From Ferrovibrio sp965278975 (GTDB lineage Bacteria > Pseudomonadota > Alphaproteobacteria > Ferrovibrionales > Ferrovibrionaceae): a stretch of DNA of 64,000 nt. A model generated the notes under the pieces. It did no database searches, was not told the DNA's origin, and worked only from the letters and a program-made list of their open reading frames with translations. Below are positions 17,507 to 26,731 of this stretch, one piece after another; the first letter of the stretch is position 1; each line of letters opens with the position of its first letter. The stretch is from contig NZ_OZ257126.1 of the NCBI RefSeq assembly GCF_965278975.1, forward strand, positions 2,170,001-2,234,000, written 5' to 3'. The position numbers and the translations under genes are program-made.

Positions 17507-18178
17507 ATGGCATATAGTCCGGCCATGGCCAAATCCGCTCTTGCCCTTCGACCGAAACCTCTGCCCAAGGCGCTGCCGAAGCCACCGCGCGGCGAAATCA
17601 CGCGCGGGCGTATTCTCGCCGCGGCCCTTGGCTGTTTCTCGCGCCATGGTCTGCAAGGCACCACCATCGAGATGATCCGCGAAGCTGCGGGCGCCAGCAC
17701 GGGCAGCATCTATCACTTCTTCGGCGACCGCGAAGGCATCGCCGCCGCGCTCTATGCCGATTGCCTGACGGCCTCACGCGAAGCCTTGCTTGCGGCATTG
17801 GCCAAGACTCGCGGCGATGCCGCCGGCCTGATCCGCGCCTGTGTTACCGGGCATATCGGCTGGGCGACGCAGCATCGCGCCGAGGCAGCGTTTCTCGCCA
17901 CCGCGCGCCGCGCCGGTGCGCTGGCCAAGGCGGATGCCGATATCCGCGCCGGCACGCGCGCCTTCCATGGCCAGCTTGGCGTGCTGTTCCGCCAGGCCCA
18001 GGGTGCGGCTTTGCTCACCCAGATGCCGGCGGAAATCCTGCTGGCACAATTGATCGGTCCGGCACAGCTCTGGCTGCGGCTTTGGCTCGATGGCCAGGCC
18101 AAGGAAACACCGGCCCAGGCGATCCAGCATCTCGGCGACCTCGCGGTTGCCGCCCTCACCATGCCCAGGAGCAAATGA
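17507..18178 (+). CDS. TetR/AcrR family transcriptional regulator
   Basis: The 223-residue protein has a typical N-terminal TetR DNA-binding domain (RGRILAAALGCFSRHGLQGTTIEMIREAAGAS... read in sections), with the recognition helix ending TGSIYHFFGDREGI, and an all-helical ligand domain. Two starts are possible, 17507 and 17525. Neither has a ribosome site, and a TATAGT element at 17513-17518 would fit a leaderless mRNA beginning at 17525. The palindrome just upstream is the probable autoregulatory operator. The next gene starts 1 bp after its stop, so the two are translationally coupled. A fatty acid desaturase follows, which suggests a lipid-related ligand. Confidence 0.9.
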   Translation: MAYSPAMAKSALALRPKPLPKALPKPPRGEITRGRILAAALGCFSRHGLQGTTIEMIREAAGASTGSIYHFFGDREGIAAALYADCLTASREALLAALAKTRGDAAGLIRACVTGHIGWATQHRAEAAFLATARRAGALAKADADIRAGTRAFHGQLGVLFRQAQGAALLTQMPAEILLAQLIGPAQLWLRLWLDGQAKETPAQAIQHLGDLAVAALTMPRSK

Positions 18179-18179
18179 C

Positions 18180-18638
18180 ATGGCCGCGCCGCTGATGACG
18201 CAATGGCACCGTTTCTGCCGCCTGCCGGGCGGCCGCTATCTCTTTGGCCGTATGCTCGGCTTTGTCGTGCCTTATGCCGCGACGATCCGGCCCGATGTGC
18301 TGAGCCTGGAACCGGGCCGCGCCCGCATGCGGTTGGCCGACCGCCGCGGCGTGCGCAACCATTTGCGCTCAATCCATGCCACGGCGCTGATCACGCTGGC
18401 CGAGACCACGGCCAATCTGGCGATGAGTACCGGCCAGCCAAAGCAGGGCCGCTGGATCGTTACCGGCATGGACAGCGAGTTCATCAAGAAGGCGCGCGGA
18501 CCGATCACTGCCGACTGCCGGATAGAAGACCAGGATTGGTCGAAACCGCAGGATGTGCAGGGCTGTGTCGAATTGCGCGACCAGGCCGGCGATCTGGTGA
18601 TGCTGGCGCGGCCACGCTGGCGTATTGGGCCAGCCTGA
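18180..18638 (+). CDS. DUF4442 hotdog-fold protein, possible thioesterase
   Basis: The 152-residue single-domain protein has an RNHLRSIHATALITLAE segment, matching the central helix region of the DUF4442/PaaI-like hotdog family where acyl-thioester substrates bind. Members are predicted acyl-CoA thioesterases, but few have been tested. The start at 18180 has GGAGC upstream and overlaps the regulator's stop region, indicating coupled translation. It could remove acyl-CoA ligands sensed by the TetR protein, which is inference. Confidence 0.75.
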   Translation: MAAPLMTQWHRFCRLPGGRYLFGRMLGFVVPYAATIRPDVLSLEPGRARMRLADRRGVRNHLRSIHATALITLAETTANLAMSTGQPKQGRWIVTGMDSEFIKKARGPITADCRIEDQDWSKPQDVQGCVELRDQAGDLVMLARPRWRIGPA

Positions 18639-18695
18639 CTGGCGCATTGGCCTGAGGGGCTTCCGCGCTACCCTGGTGCTGGCTATTCTTGGCGG

Positions 18696-19703
18696 ATGGA
18701 AACGCCGAGGGAAACCGAACAAGGCAGGGAGTTCCGTGCCGATGGCCGCCGCGCCGCCGGCCTGCCGCCGGAGGTGCTGAAGCGGCTCTACCAGCTTGCC
18801 TTCTGGCCCGCTATGCTGGGCGTGATCGAGACGGTTGGCGTGCTGGCCTTGGCGATTGCCGCCTGCCTGATCTGGTGGACTCCCTGGGTAGTGGCGCCGC
18901 TGCTGATCGTGATCTGCTCGCGCCAGCAGGCCTGTTTCGTGCTGGCACATGATGCCGCGCATTACCGCCTGTTCGCGCAGCGCTGGCTCAACGATCTGGT
19001 CGGCTGCCTGGTGGCCATACCGGTCGGCATATCGATGCGCACCTACCGCGTGGTGCACCGCCTGCACCACAATCATCTCTACGAAGCCCGCGACCCTGAT
19101 ATTCCGCTGCATGGTGGCTATCCGCGCGGTCGTGCCTATCTGGTGAAGAAACTGCTGCGCGATCTTACTGGCGCCACAGCACCCAAGACTTACGCCTATT
19201 TCTTCGGCGCCCCGGCGATCAACGACGATGCCGCTGCCGTCAACCGCCCGCTGGATGATACGGCACCGGAACTGCGCCGGGCCGCGCGCATCGACCGCTG
19301 GTGGGTGGTGGGATTTCATGTTGCCGCACCCATTGCAGCCTATGCCGGCGGCTATCTGGTCGAATACCTGGTGCTATGGCTGCTGCCCCTGGTGACGCTG
19401 CTGCAGGCTTTGCTGCGGCTGCGCGCCATCTGTGAGCATGGCGCGGTGAGCGACACGGCGTCGCCGCTGCTGGCGGCGCGCAGCAATACCGGGCCGGCCT
19501 GGCTGATCTGGCTGATGTTTCCGCATCAGGTTAATTATCATATCGAGCATCATCTCTATCCGGCGATCCCGTTCTACAACCTGCGTCGTGCCCATGCCGA
19601 AATGCAGGCGCGTGGCCTGCTGCACGGCGCCGAGGTGCGCGATATCCGCGACACGCTGCGGCGCATCTTTGCCGAGCGGCCAGTGCAAGCTAAACCGGCC
19701 TGA
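18696..19703 (+). CDS. Membrane fatty acid desaturase family protein
   Basis: The 335-residue integral membrane protein has the three histidine boxes of diiron desaturases/hydroxylases: HDAAH at residues 85-89, HRLHHNH at 121-127, and HIEHH at 282-286. It has two pairs of hydrophobic segments. It would introduce a double bond or hydroxyl into an acyl chain or a related lipid at the inner membrane. It lies 57 bp after the DUF4442 gene and may share its transcript. Related proteins also act on carotenoids and on amide-linked chains, so the substrate is open. Confidence 0.88.
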   Translation: METPRETEQGREFRADGRRAAGLPPEVLKRLYQLAFWPAMLGVIETVGVLALAIAACLIWWTPWVVAPLLIVICSRQQACFVLAHDAAHYRLFAQRWLNDLVGCLVAIPVGISMRTYRVVHRLHHNHLYEARDPDIPLHGGYPRGRAYLVKKLLRDLTGATAPKTYAYFFGAPAINDDAAAVNRPLDDTAPELRRAARIDRWWVVGFHVAAPIAAYAGGYLVEYLVLWLLPLVTLLQALLRLRAICEHGAVSDTASPLLAARSNTGPAWLIWLMFPHQVNYHIEHHLYPAIPFYNLRRAHAEMQARGLLHGAEVRDIRDTLRRIFAERPVQAKPA

Positions 19704-19730
19704 CGGCCTGATAGTCCGAAGGAGAGTGCC

Positions 19731-20402
19731 ATGCAGATCGGCCTGCTGCTGTTTCCCAACCTGACGCAACTCGATCTCACCGGGCCTTTCGAGGTATTCG
19801 CCCGCACGCCGGGCGCCACTGTGCATCTGCTGTGGAAGACGCTCGATCCGGTGCGCGATGACCGTGGCTTGCGCATGCTGCCGAGCATGACGCTGCAGGA
19901 CTCGCCGCAACTGGATGTGATCTGCGTGCCGGGCGGCCCGGGGCAGATCGATCTGATGCTGGATGACGAGGTGCTGGAATTCCTGCGCCGCCAGGCCGAT
20001 GGCGCGCGCTGGATCACCTCTGTCTGCACCGGCGCCCTGGTGCTCGGCGCCGCCGGTCTGCTGAAAGGCTACAAGGCCACCACCCATTGGGCATCGCATG
20101 ACCAGTTGGCGATGTTCGGCGCCAAGCCGGTGCAGGCGCGCTATGTGGTGGATCGCAACCGCGTCACCGGCGGCGGCGTCACCGCCGGGATCGATTTCGC
20201 GCTCAAGCTGGTGGCCGAGATGCTGGGCGAGGATGTCGCCAAGGCGATCCAGCTTTCGATCGAGTATGATCCGGCGCCGCCGTTCAATGCCGGTTCACCC
20301 GAGGGCGCTGGCGAAGCCGTACTGGGCAGGATGCGCGGCGCGATGGCACCCATGCTGGAAAAGCGCATGGCGGCCAGCAAGGCTGCGGCAGCCAGGCTCT
20401 AG
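19731..20402 (+). CDS. DJ-1/PfpI family protein, isonitrile hydratase-like
   Basis: The 223-residue flavodoxin-like protein has LFPNLTQLDLTGPFEVF at the N-terminus and SVCTGALVLGAAGLL with the nucleophilic-elbow Cys99. TTHW downstream is typical of the ThiJ/InhA subgroup. InhA of Pseudomonas hydrates isonitriles to N-substituted formamides, while other relatives are regulators' sensor domains or deglycases. A clear ribosome site (GAAGGAGAG) precedes the ATG. A strong hairpin follows the gene. Confidence 0.8.
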   Translation: MQIGLLLFPNLTQLDLTGPFEVFARTPGATVHLLWKTLDPVRDDRGLRMLPSMTLQDSPQLDVICVPGGPGQIDLMLDDEVLEFLRRQADGARWITSVCTGALVLGAAGLLKGYKATTHWASHDQLAMFGAKPVQARYVVDRNRVTGGGVTAGIDFALKLVAEMLGEDVAKAIQLSIEYDPAPPFNAGSPEGAGEAVLGRMRGAMAPMLEKRMAASKAAAARL

Positions 20403-20418
20403 GAGGGCGGCTTTAATT

Positions 20419-20452
20419 CTCCAACCACCCCGATGGTTCGGGGCGGTTGGAG
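20419..20452. terminator. Bidirectional hairpin terminator
   Basis: A 14-bp stem (CTCCAACCaCCCCG against CGGGGcGGTTGGAG, one mismatch) closes a 6-base loop between two converging genes. AT-rich sequence flanks it on both sides but there is no long U-run, so it may be factor-assisted. Confidence 0.65.
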
Positions 20453-20461
20453 TAATCTGAC

Positions 20462-23400
20462 TTACGGCTTCTGTGCGGCGAAGGTGCCGGCGGCCTGGTA
20501 GTTGGTGCCGGTCAGTGTGAAGTTGCCCGCCGCCGCCTTCACCGGATCGGTGCCGCCCTTGAAGAACGAACCCGCAAGCTGTCCGGTGATGCCGGTGCCG
20601 CTCAGGCTGCCGTTGAAGTCACGGCCGTTGGCCGAGTTGAGCGCGCCGGTGATATTGGCCAGATTGTCGAAACTGGTGATTGTGGTAGTACCGCCCTTGG
20701 TGGCGAAGTTCCAGCTTTGCGTATAGTTGCCGATGGCGACGTAGCGGGAGCCGTTGTTGTTCACGTTGCCGATCACGTTGCCGGTGTAGCTGGCGGTGCC
20801 AGTGGTCGGCACTTCGGCGACGTTTGGCAGTACGCCGGCGACCCAGGTGGCCAGATGCACGCGGTCGCGCTCGTTGATGGTGTCGCCGGTATTGTGGCGG
20901 ATATCGGTGATCCACCAGCCCCATTTCAGATATTCGCAGCTGCACAGCGTCACGTCATTCGGTATGGCGCTGCTGCTCACCGAGGCCAGGGTGCTGGTCA
21001 CCATGATGCCGCGCTGGTCCACGCTCACCGAAGTGCCGCCATTCACGCCGGCGCCGCCGTTAAAGGTGTTGTCGGTGGCGCCGGAAACGTCGCGGGCGGC
21101 AAAGATATTGTCGTTGATGAAGGCCGACGAGCCGTTGGATGTGCCGGTAATCGACCCCATCTTGACCAGGTAGCTGTTGGTGCTGGTGCCGTTCAGCACA
21201 TCGCCGAGGGCGAAGCTGCTGGAAACGCGGTTGTTGGTGGCGCTGGTCTGGATCGTCACGTCGGCGGCGGTGCCGCTCTGGTTCACCAGCACACGGTCGG
21301 TGCCGGAAACCGTGCCATTGCCCAGCGGGCTCACTTCCATCAGGCCGCCGGCATAGCCGTTCAGCGTCAGGTCGTTGCGCCCCGGGTTGGAAAGCGTGCC
21401 GTTATAAGTGGTCTGCCGGTTCGCCACTTCGAAGAAGTTGTAGCTGCTGCCGGTCAGGTTGGTATGCGGCTGATTGAAGGCCAGGGCGGTCTCGCGGTCG
21501 ATGGTGCTGTCGACGGTGTTATTTACCGTGGCATCCGGGGTCAGCACCATATGATCGGCATTGGAACCGTAGATGGCGTTGCGGGTATCAGCATCGGCGC
21601 TGGTCACATTGCTGACCAGCCGGGTGGTGGTGTCGGTGTCGCTGTAGCGGATCGAGCCGCGCATGCCGCCGGTCAGCGCCACGTCGTTATTCGCCGCTTC
21701 CTCGACGAAATTGCCGGTTTCCGCGACCAGGAAAGATTGCTGACTGGCGCCCTGGCCGTAGATGCCAATGGAGGCCTGGGTATGCACCGCGCGGATCGGC
21801 GAGGAACTGGTGCCGGCATAAGTGAGGTTATTGGAGAAGGCCGCGTAAAGCGGCGAAACCTCGCGGACGTTCGACAGATTTGCATTGCCGGTAAAGCTGA
21901 TCGCGGTGTTGGCGAAGGGCACCGGGTTGTTGCCCTGGCCCATATTGTAGGCCGCCAGACCGGTGGTGGGGAAATCCACGCGTGGCGTCGGGTTGCCGCC
22001 GAACACCACAGTGCGGGCGGTATTGTCCAGGCTGTCGCGCAAGCCGGCGAAGAAGAAGGATTGATCAGCGGCGTAATACACCGTGCCGGCCTGCTGGCCG
22101 TAGGGCGAAATCACGGTGCCGGCACCGGCGGAATAGCTGCTGCTCGCCGGCACGGCATAGAAATACAGATCGCCCTCGGTGGTGGCGGCCTTCATCCAGG
22201 TCTGATCCAGCCGGGTGAAGGTGATATTGGCGTTGTTATAGGTGCTCACCGCTGTGGCACGCAAAGTGGAATTGTTGAAGCCGGTGAATGCATTGATGCT
22301 GTTGGTCGGGTCGGAGCGCAGGAAGCGGCCAAGGAAGCCTGTGGACGTGGTGTTGCTGGAAGCCGCAACGGTGCCGATGGCCTGATAGCCGGTGCCGGTC
22401 AGGGTGAATTCGCCACCGACATACTTGGCGTTATTGCCCAAACCGTCACTGAAGAAGGAGGCGGAAACCGCGCCGCTGATTCCAGTGCCGTACAGCTGCG
22501 TCAGGTTGGCATTGAAGTCACGGTCATTGCTCGGAGTGGAGGCCGAACCGACGAAATTATAGCCGTCGAAATTGGTGATGTAGATCTGGCCGGTCTTGCT
22601 GGCGAAGTTCCAGGTCTGGAGATAGTTGCCCAGGGTGAGGTAGCGGTTGGTGCCGCTGGTCACGCTGCCGAGTGCCTGGCCGCGGAAGGTGGCGGTGCCG
22701 GTCTGCTGGATGGCGTTGGTCGCCGGCAGCAGGCCGGTGACGAAGGTGCCCATATGCACGCGGTCATTCGGCCCGGCACTGGCTTCCTGCATGTTGCTGA
22801 GCCACCAGCCCCAGGATAGGTCGGTGCAGGTGGAACAGAATGCGTTGCCGGAGCTGACAAAGCTGCTGTTTACGCTGGCCAGCGCGGAGGAAGCCAGGAA
22901 ATTCTGCGCGCTCTGCACCGACGTGGAATCAACCTTGCTGGTGCGGGCATAGGATTCGCGCGCGGCATAGAGGCTGTCGTTGATGAAGGAGGAACGCGAA
23001 ACGCTGTCGTTGAGACCGGCATTCACATCGCCGAATTCAATCGTGAAATCCTGCGTGCTGCCACGCAGGACGAAGCTGGCGCTTGCCTGATTGCTGGTGG
23101 CATTGGTGGTCAGCGACACGTTCGTCGGAAGATGATCCTTGGTGTAGAGGATCTGATCGGTCTGCCCGGCGCGTTCCAGCATACCGGAGGCATAGCCTTG
23201 CAGGGTGCGGCTGCTGCGGTTCGGGCTGGTGACAATGCTGGGATTGCTGGTGCGTGTGGCACCGTTCATGAAGAAATAATCGTCCACCACTGGCGTGGTG
23301 CCGGCCAGCGAGGAAACGCCGATCTTCATGGTGCGGGTAACGGCCTCGGTATCGGTGTCGAGGTAGAGGCTGTCGGGCGTCAGCACCAGATATTCGCCAG

Positions 23401-25192
23401 TGGCGCCGAACACCGAGGAGCCATTGCTGCCTGCGGCGGCGCTGCTGACGCTGGAGGTATAATTGCGCAGGTTGCTTGTGGCATTCGCGCGATAGGAGCC
23501 GTTCAAGCCACCGGTCAGCACCACGTCGTTCTGGGCGGTATCGTTGGCGAATACACCGGTCATGCCCGAAAGCATCGAAGCCTGGCTGGCGCCTTGGCCG
23601 GAAATCGAAATCGTCGCCTGCAGGTTGGTGGCGAGCGCGCCGGTCATGCCGCTGGGCTGCATGTTGTTGGAATGATTCGAGTAGAGCTTCGACACCTGGG
23701 CGCTGGTGGCAGCTGCGGTGCTGTTCAACTCCGAACTCAATAGCGCCACGCTGTTCACGCCGTTCAGCAGGGTATAGGTGCTGTAGCCACTATGCTTGAA
23801 ATTGGCGGTGGTGGTCGGCGTGCCGCCGAACGTCACCAGCTTGGTGGTGGAGGCGAACTGGCTCTGCAGCGAGTAATAGAAGAAGTCGCGGTCCGTGCTG
23901 ACGTAGCCGCTGCCGTTGATAGAGCCGTACGGCGAGTTGGAGACGGAAAGGCTGAAGGCGGAATCGTAGGTGTTGATCGGCAGAGTCAGCGTGGTGCCCG
24001 TGCCGATGGGCGTGGACCCGATAGTTGCCTGCAGCGACGTGGATGCGCTCTGGTTGGCGGCATAGAGCCGGAAACTGCCGCTATTGAGGCTCTGATTATA
24101 GGTCGGGTTCACCGTGGCGTTGCCGGTGGTGGTGTTGGTGCTGGAGAAAATCTCCGCCGTGCTGCCATTGTCATACAGGAAGCGACCGATCCGACCGGGC
24201 AATTGCGTGATCACCGGCTGATTGGTGTTCGTCGCCTGCTGGTTCTGGCTCTGATTCTGGCTGCTGCTGACCGACTTGCTGGCCTGTTCCGTGCTGCTGG
24301 ATTGCTGCGGCGCAGGATTGGAACTCTGCTGCTGCTGCACCTGGGGCGCCGGCGATATCGTCGACATCGACGATGGCGAATTGGCGGAGTTTTGCTGCGA
24401 GACGCCGGAACTGGACAACCCGGCCTCGATACTGCCGCCGCCGGTCGAGCCGCCGCCACTGTCGTTGCCGCCGCCACCACTACTGCTGCTGGAACTGCTT
24501 TGCTTGGTGGTCTGGGCATTGGTCTGGCGCATCTGCTGCGCGGTCACAATCTGCGGCGGTTCCGGCGGACCGGCAGGCGGCACGAAGATCGCGGTGCCTG
24601 GCACCGAAGTGACCTGCGTGGTGCCGCCCTGGGTCACGCTTAGCTGGTTACCATACACGAAGGTGGCGGTGGATGAGATCGATGGGGGAACCGATGACGG
24701 GGGGGCCGACGGCGAGGCGTTCGGCGGGACGTTTTGTATGGCCTGAATGACGACCACGCCGCCACGGATGCCCATGGTGGCGCTGCCGGCCTTGATCTGC
24801 ACCGGGTTTTCCTTGGAAATCTTGCCGCCGATGAAGCGGAAGGTGCCCTTGGCCACCGAAACCGCCATCTGCCCGGTGCCCTTGGCCGGATCATAGACAA
24901 AGGTATCCAGCACCATCTCGCTGTTCGGGCCAATGGAAATGGCGCTGCCGTCGTTGAACAGCAACTGCACCTGGCCGTTCGGGCCGGTCTCCACCTTCTC
25001 GTCCTTCAGCATGTTGGTGCCGACTTCGATCAGGCGCTTCTGCATCTGCGGCGGGGTGCCGGCGGCATCGGGGTTCACCGCTGCCGCCACGCCGATGGGT
25101 TCGGAGGCGGCAAGGGCGGGATGCAAGGCGAAGAGGGCCAGGGCGGGAAGAACGGCCAGGGCGGCGGCGCGGGTCGTGCGGCGTGCGGTCAT
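20462..25192 (-). CDS. FecR-domain surface protein with two tandem TbpB-like barrel modules
   Basis: The 1576-residue protein starts with a Sec signal peptide (cleavage near ALAA at ~29) that lacks a lipobox cysteine. A FecR domain follows at ~50-150 (VETGPNGQVQLLFNDGSAIS and GTFRFIGG regions). Then comes a Ser/Gln/Asn-rich linker (~225-335) and two homologous modules at ~336-950 and ~954-1576. Shared landmarks include GRFL, SPYG, GQGASQ, NDVxLTGG, LTPD, FIND and a cysteine pair before WGWW. Each module ends with a FTLTGTxYQAxGT element, as in the C-terminal barrel of transferrin-binding protein B and type XI secretion cargos. The start is set by AGGAGC 8 bases upstream. It lies 11 bp after a Slam-like gene, its likely exporter. 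No function is known to me for this architecture. Confidence 0.8.
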   Translation of the reverse strand: MTARRTTRAAALAVLPALALFALHPALAASEPIGVAAAVNPDAAGTPPQMQKRLIEVGTNMLKDEKVETGPNGQVQLLFNDGSAISIGPNSEMVLDTFVYDPAKGTGQMAVSVAKGTFRFIGGKISKENPVQIKAGSATMGIRGGVVVIQAIQNVPPNASPSAPPSSVPPSISSTATFVYGNQLSVTQGGTTQVTSVPGTAIFVPPAGPPEPPQIVTAQQMRQTNAQTTKQSSSSSSSGGGGNDSGGGSTGGGSIEAGLSSSGVSQQNSANSPSSMSTISPAPQVQQQQSSNPAPQQSSSTEQASKSVSSSQNQSQNQQATNTNQPVITQLPGRIGRFLYDNGSTAEIFSSTNTTTGNATVNPTYNQSLNSGSFRLYAANQSASTSLQATIGSTPIGTGTTLTLPINTYDSAFSLSVSNSPYGSINGSGYVSTDRDFFYYSLQSQFASTTKLVTFGGTPTTTANFKHSGYSTYTLLNGVNSVALLSSELNSTAAATSAQVSKLYSNHSNNMQPSGMTGALATNLQATISISGQGASQASMLSGMTGVFANDTAQNDVVLTGGLNGSYRANATSNLRNYTSSVSSAAAGSNGSSVFGATGEYLVLTPDSLYLDTDTEAVTRTMKIGVSSLAGTTPVVDDYFFMNGATRTSNPSIVTSPNRSSRTLQGYASGMLERAGQTDQILYTKDHLPTNVSLTTNATSNQASASFVLRGSTQDFTIEFGDVNAGLNDSVSRSSFINDSLYAARESYARTSKVDSTSVQSAQNFLASSALASVNSSFVSSGNAFCSTCTDLSWGWWLSNMQEASAGPNDRVHMGTFVTGLLPATNAIQQTGTATFRGQALGSVTSGTNRYLTLGNYLQTWNFASKTGQIYITNFDGYNFVGSASTPSNDRDFNANLTQLYGTGISGAVSASFFSDGLGNNAKYVGGEFTLTGTGYQAIGTVAASSNTTSTGFLGRFLRSDPTNSINAFTGFNNSTLRATAVSTYNNANITFTRLDQTWMKAATTEGDLYFYAVPASSSYSAGAGTVISPYGQQAGTVYYAADQSFFFAGLRDSLDNTARTVVFGGNPTPRVDFPTTGLAAYNMGQGNNPVPFANTAISFTGNANLSNVREVSPLYAAFSNNLTYAGTSSSPIRAVHTQASIGIYGQGASQQSFLVAETGNFVEEAANNDVALTGGMRGSIRYSDTDTTTRLVSNVTSADADTRNAIYGSNADHMVLTPDATVNNTVDSTIDRETALAFNQPHTNLTGSSYNFFEVANRQTTYNGTLSNPGRNDLTLNGYAGGLMEVSPLGNGTVSGTDRVLVNQSGTAADVTIQTSATNNRVSSSFALGDVLNGTSTNSYLVKMGSITGTSNGSSAFINDNIFAARDVSGATDNTFNGGAGVNGGTSVSVDQRGIMVTSTLASVSSSAIPNDVTLCSCEYLKWGWWITDIRHNTGDTINERDRVHLATWVAGVLPNVAEVPTTGTASYTGNVIGNVNNNGSRYVAIGNYTQSWNFATKGGTTTITSFDNLANITGALNSANGRDFNGSLSGTGITGQLAGSFFKGGTDPVKAAAGNFTLTGTNYQAAGTFAAQKP

Positions 25193-25203
25193 GGCTTGTG
25201 CTC

Positions 25204-26559
25204 CTAGAAACGGTAGCTGACGCCGAGCGTCATGGCGTTGTTGGTATACTGGTAGTTTGGCAGCGACGATGAGCGGATGGTGCGGGCCGCCATGGCGATC
25301 ACCGTCCAGTCCTTGTTGATCGGTATCGCCTGTGTCACCGAGAAGCGCCAATCCTTGTCGAACCGGGTAATGTTCGGGTCGATGGTGGCATCCTGGGTTT
25401 CATAGGGCGTGAAGGCGCGGGTGACGCTGCCGATCAGTGTCCAGCGCGGCATCGTCTTGTCGATCGGCGAGTCGAAATTCCACGCCGCGCCAAAGCTCCA
25501 GGAATATTCAAAGCTGCCCTGGGCATCGGCCTGGGTTTCCTGCTTGGTCAGGCTGCCACCGAGATTGATGCTGAGATCTTCGCTGATCACCCGCACGATG
25601 CGGGCGCGTAGCGCGCGTTCCAGGCCGTCGCGGTCGCTTTTGCTCGGGCTCTTGAAGCTGTTGCGGTAACGCTTGTCGCGCCATTCCGTGGTCAGCTCCG
25701 CGAGCGTCAGCGGATTGAGTGTCGCAGTCAGCGAGGCGCCGGCACCGGGCGAGAAAAAGTCGCGCACATCGTCGATGGCCACATAGGTGATCAGGCCATA
25801 GGGGCGGAAGGTGAGATCGTAATCATTGCCGGGGAAAATCTTCAGGCTGGGGCCGGTGGTGATTTCGCCCAGCGACACGTCCACGGTCTTCTGCGCCGCC
25901 TGGCGCGAGCCGAAGGTGGTGATCGAGGTATCCCAGGTATCGGGCAGCGCCTGGTCCATCTGGTAGGTATGCTTGGCGCTGACCGCCGCGAAGGCATTCC
26001 AGTCCTTCTTTTGTGTGAACTGCGAATCCAGCGTTGAGGCAACGCCCTGCACCGACACCACGCCATCGGCGGAAGCGGTATTGGCATTGGATTGCCAGCG
26101 CACGCCGGCGAAAACCGACCCCGACCATTTATGCCGCTTCTGGCGGTTGTCGATTTCGGCGAGGAAGCTATCCACCTTGGTTTTCACTTCCGCCGGCGCG
26201 TTGGGATCATCCTTCACGGTGAGGAAGTAGGCGCGCGCGGCTTCGTATGAACCGAGGCGGAAATACAGCGCGCCGAGTTCGAGCTGGATGCGCGGCAGAT
26301 TCGGGTTGATGAACAGCATGCGCTCCAGTGCCGCCACCGCGCCTTCAAGATCGCCGGCCTTGATCGCTTCACCAGCGAAGGCGAATGTCTTGTCGAGATT
26401 GCCGGGATCACTGAGCATCGCCTTGAAGGCGGCATCGTATTCCGGTGAGTAGTTGATCTGCTGCTGTGCTGTTGCCGGCTCTGCGCAAAGCAGGCTGCCG
26501 ATCAAGGCGAGCGCAGACATGGCGAGGCGGCGCGAAGTTTTTTTCTTGTGAGGCGACAC
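25204..26559 (-). CDS. TPR plus outer-membrane barrel protein, Slam-like (type XI secretion)
   Basis: The 451-residue protein has a signal peptide, then TPR-like helices to about residue 130 (LELGALYFRLGSYEAARAYF), then a long beta-rich region ending in a C-terminal Phe (GVSYRF), as in outer-membrane barrels. The helix-barrel junction (FLAEIDNRQKRHKWSGSVFAG) is like that of Slam/DUF560 proteins, which move TbpB-like cargo to the cell surface. Slams are usually somewhat longer. The GTG at 26559 is preferred because it supplies a KKKTSRR n-region and has GGGA upstream; ATG 26520 is an alternative. It is co-directional with the FecR/TbpB-like gene and divergent from a cyclase. A general TPR-barrel porin is the main alternative. 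Confidence 0.7.
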   Translation of the reverse strand: MSPHKKKTSRRLAMSALALIGSLLCAEPATAQQQINYSPEYDAAFKAMLSDPGNLDKTFAFAGEAIKAGDLEGAVAALERMLFINPNLPRIQLELGALYFRLGSYEAARAYFLTVKDDPNAPAEVKTKVDSFLAEIDNRQKRHKWSGSVFAGVRWQSNANTASADGVVSVQGVASTLDSQFTQKKDWNAFAAVSAKHTYQMDQALPDTWDTSITTFGSRQAAQKTVDVSLGEITTGPSLKIFPGNDYDLTFRPYGLITYVAIDDVRDFFSPGAGASLTATLNPLTLAELTTEWRDKRYRNSFKSPSKSDRDGLERALRARIVRVISEDLSINLGGSLTKQETQADAQGSFEYSWSFGAAWNFDSPIDKTMPRWTLIGSVTRAFTPYETQDATIDPNITRFDKDWRFSVTQAIPINKDWTVIAMAARTIRSSSLPNYQYTNNAMTLGVSYRF

Positions 26560-26731
26560 GTCTGGAGCTTCCCTGAAGCACTACTTGTTATACGCTGCTT
26601 GCAACCAAGCTCAGAATAAGCAATTTCTTCTTCGTTGCGAAGTGGGTTCGTATTGGTTATCCGCGAATTTAGGGTGATTTCACGATGCTGTGGAAAACCC
26701 CATAAAAAGGCGGCAAGGGTCGGGGGCAAAG

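Noticed and set aside
20717..22819. 700-residue plus-strand open frame inside the FecR/TbpB-like gene
   Set aside because: It is antisense to a gene with a signal peptide, ribosome site and duplicated domains. Its own product is low-complexity Ala/Gly/Val sequence without motifs.
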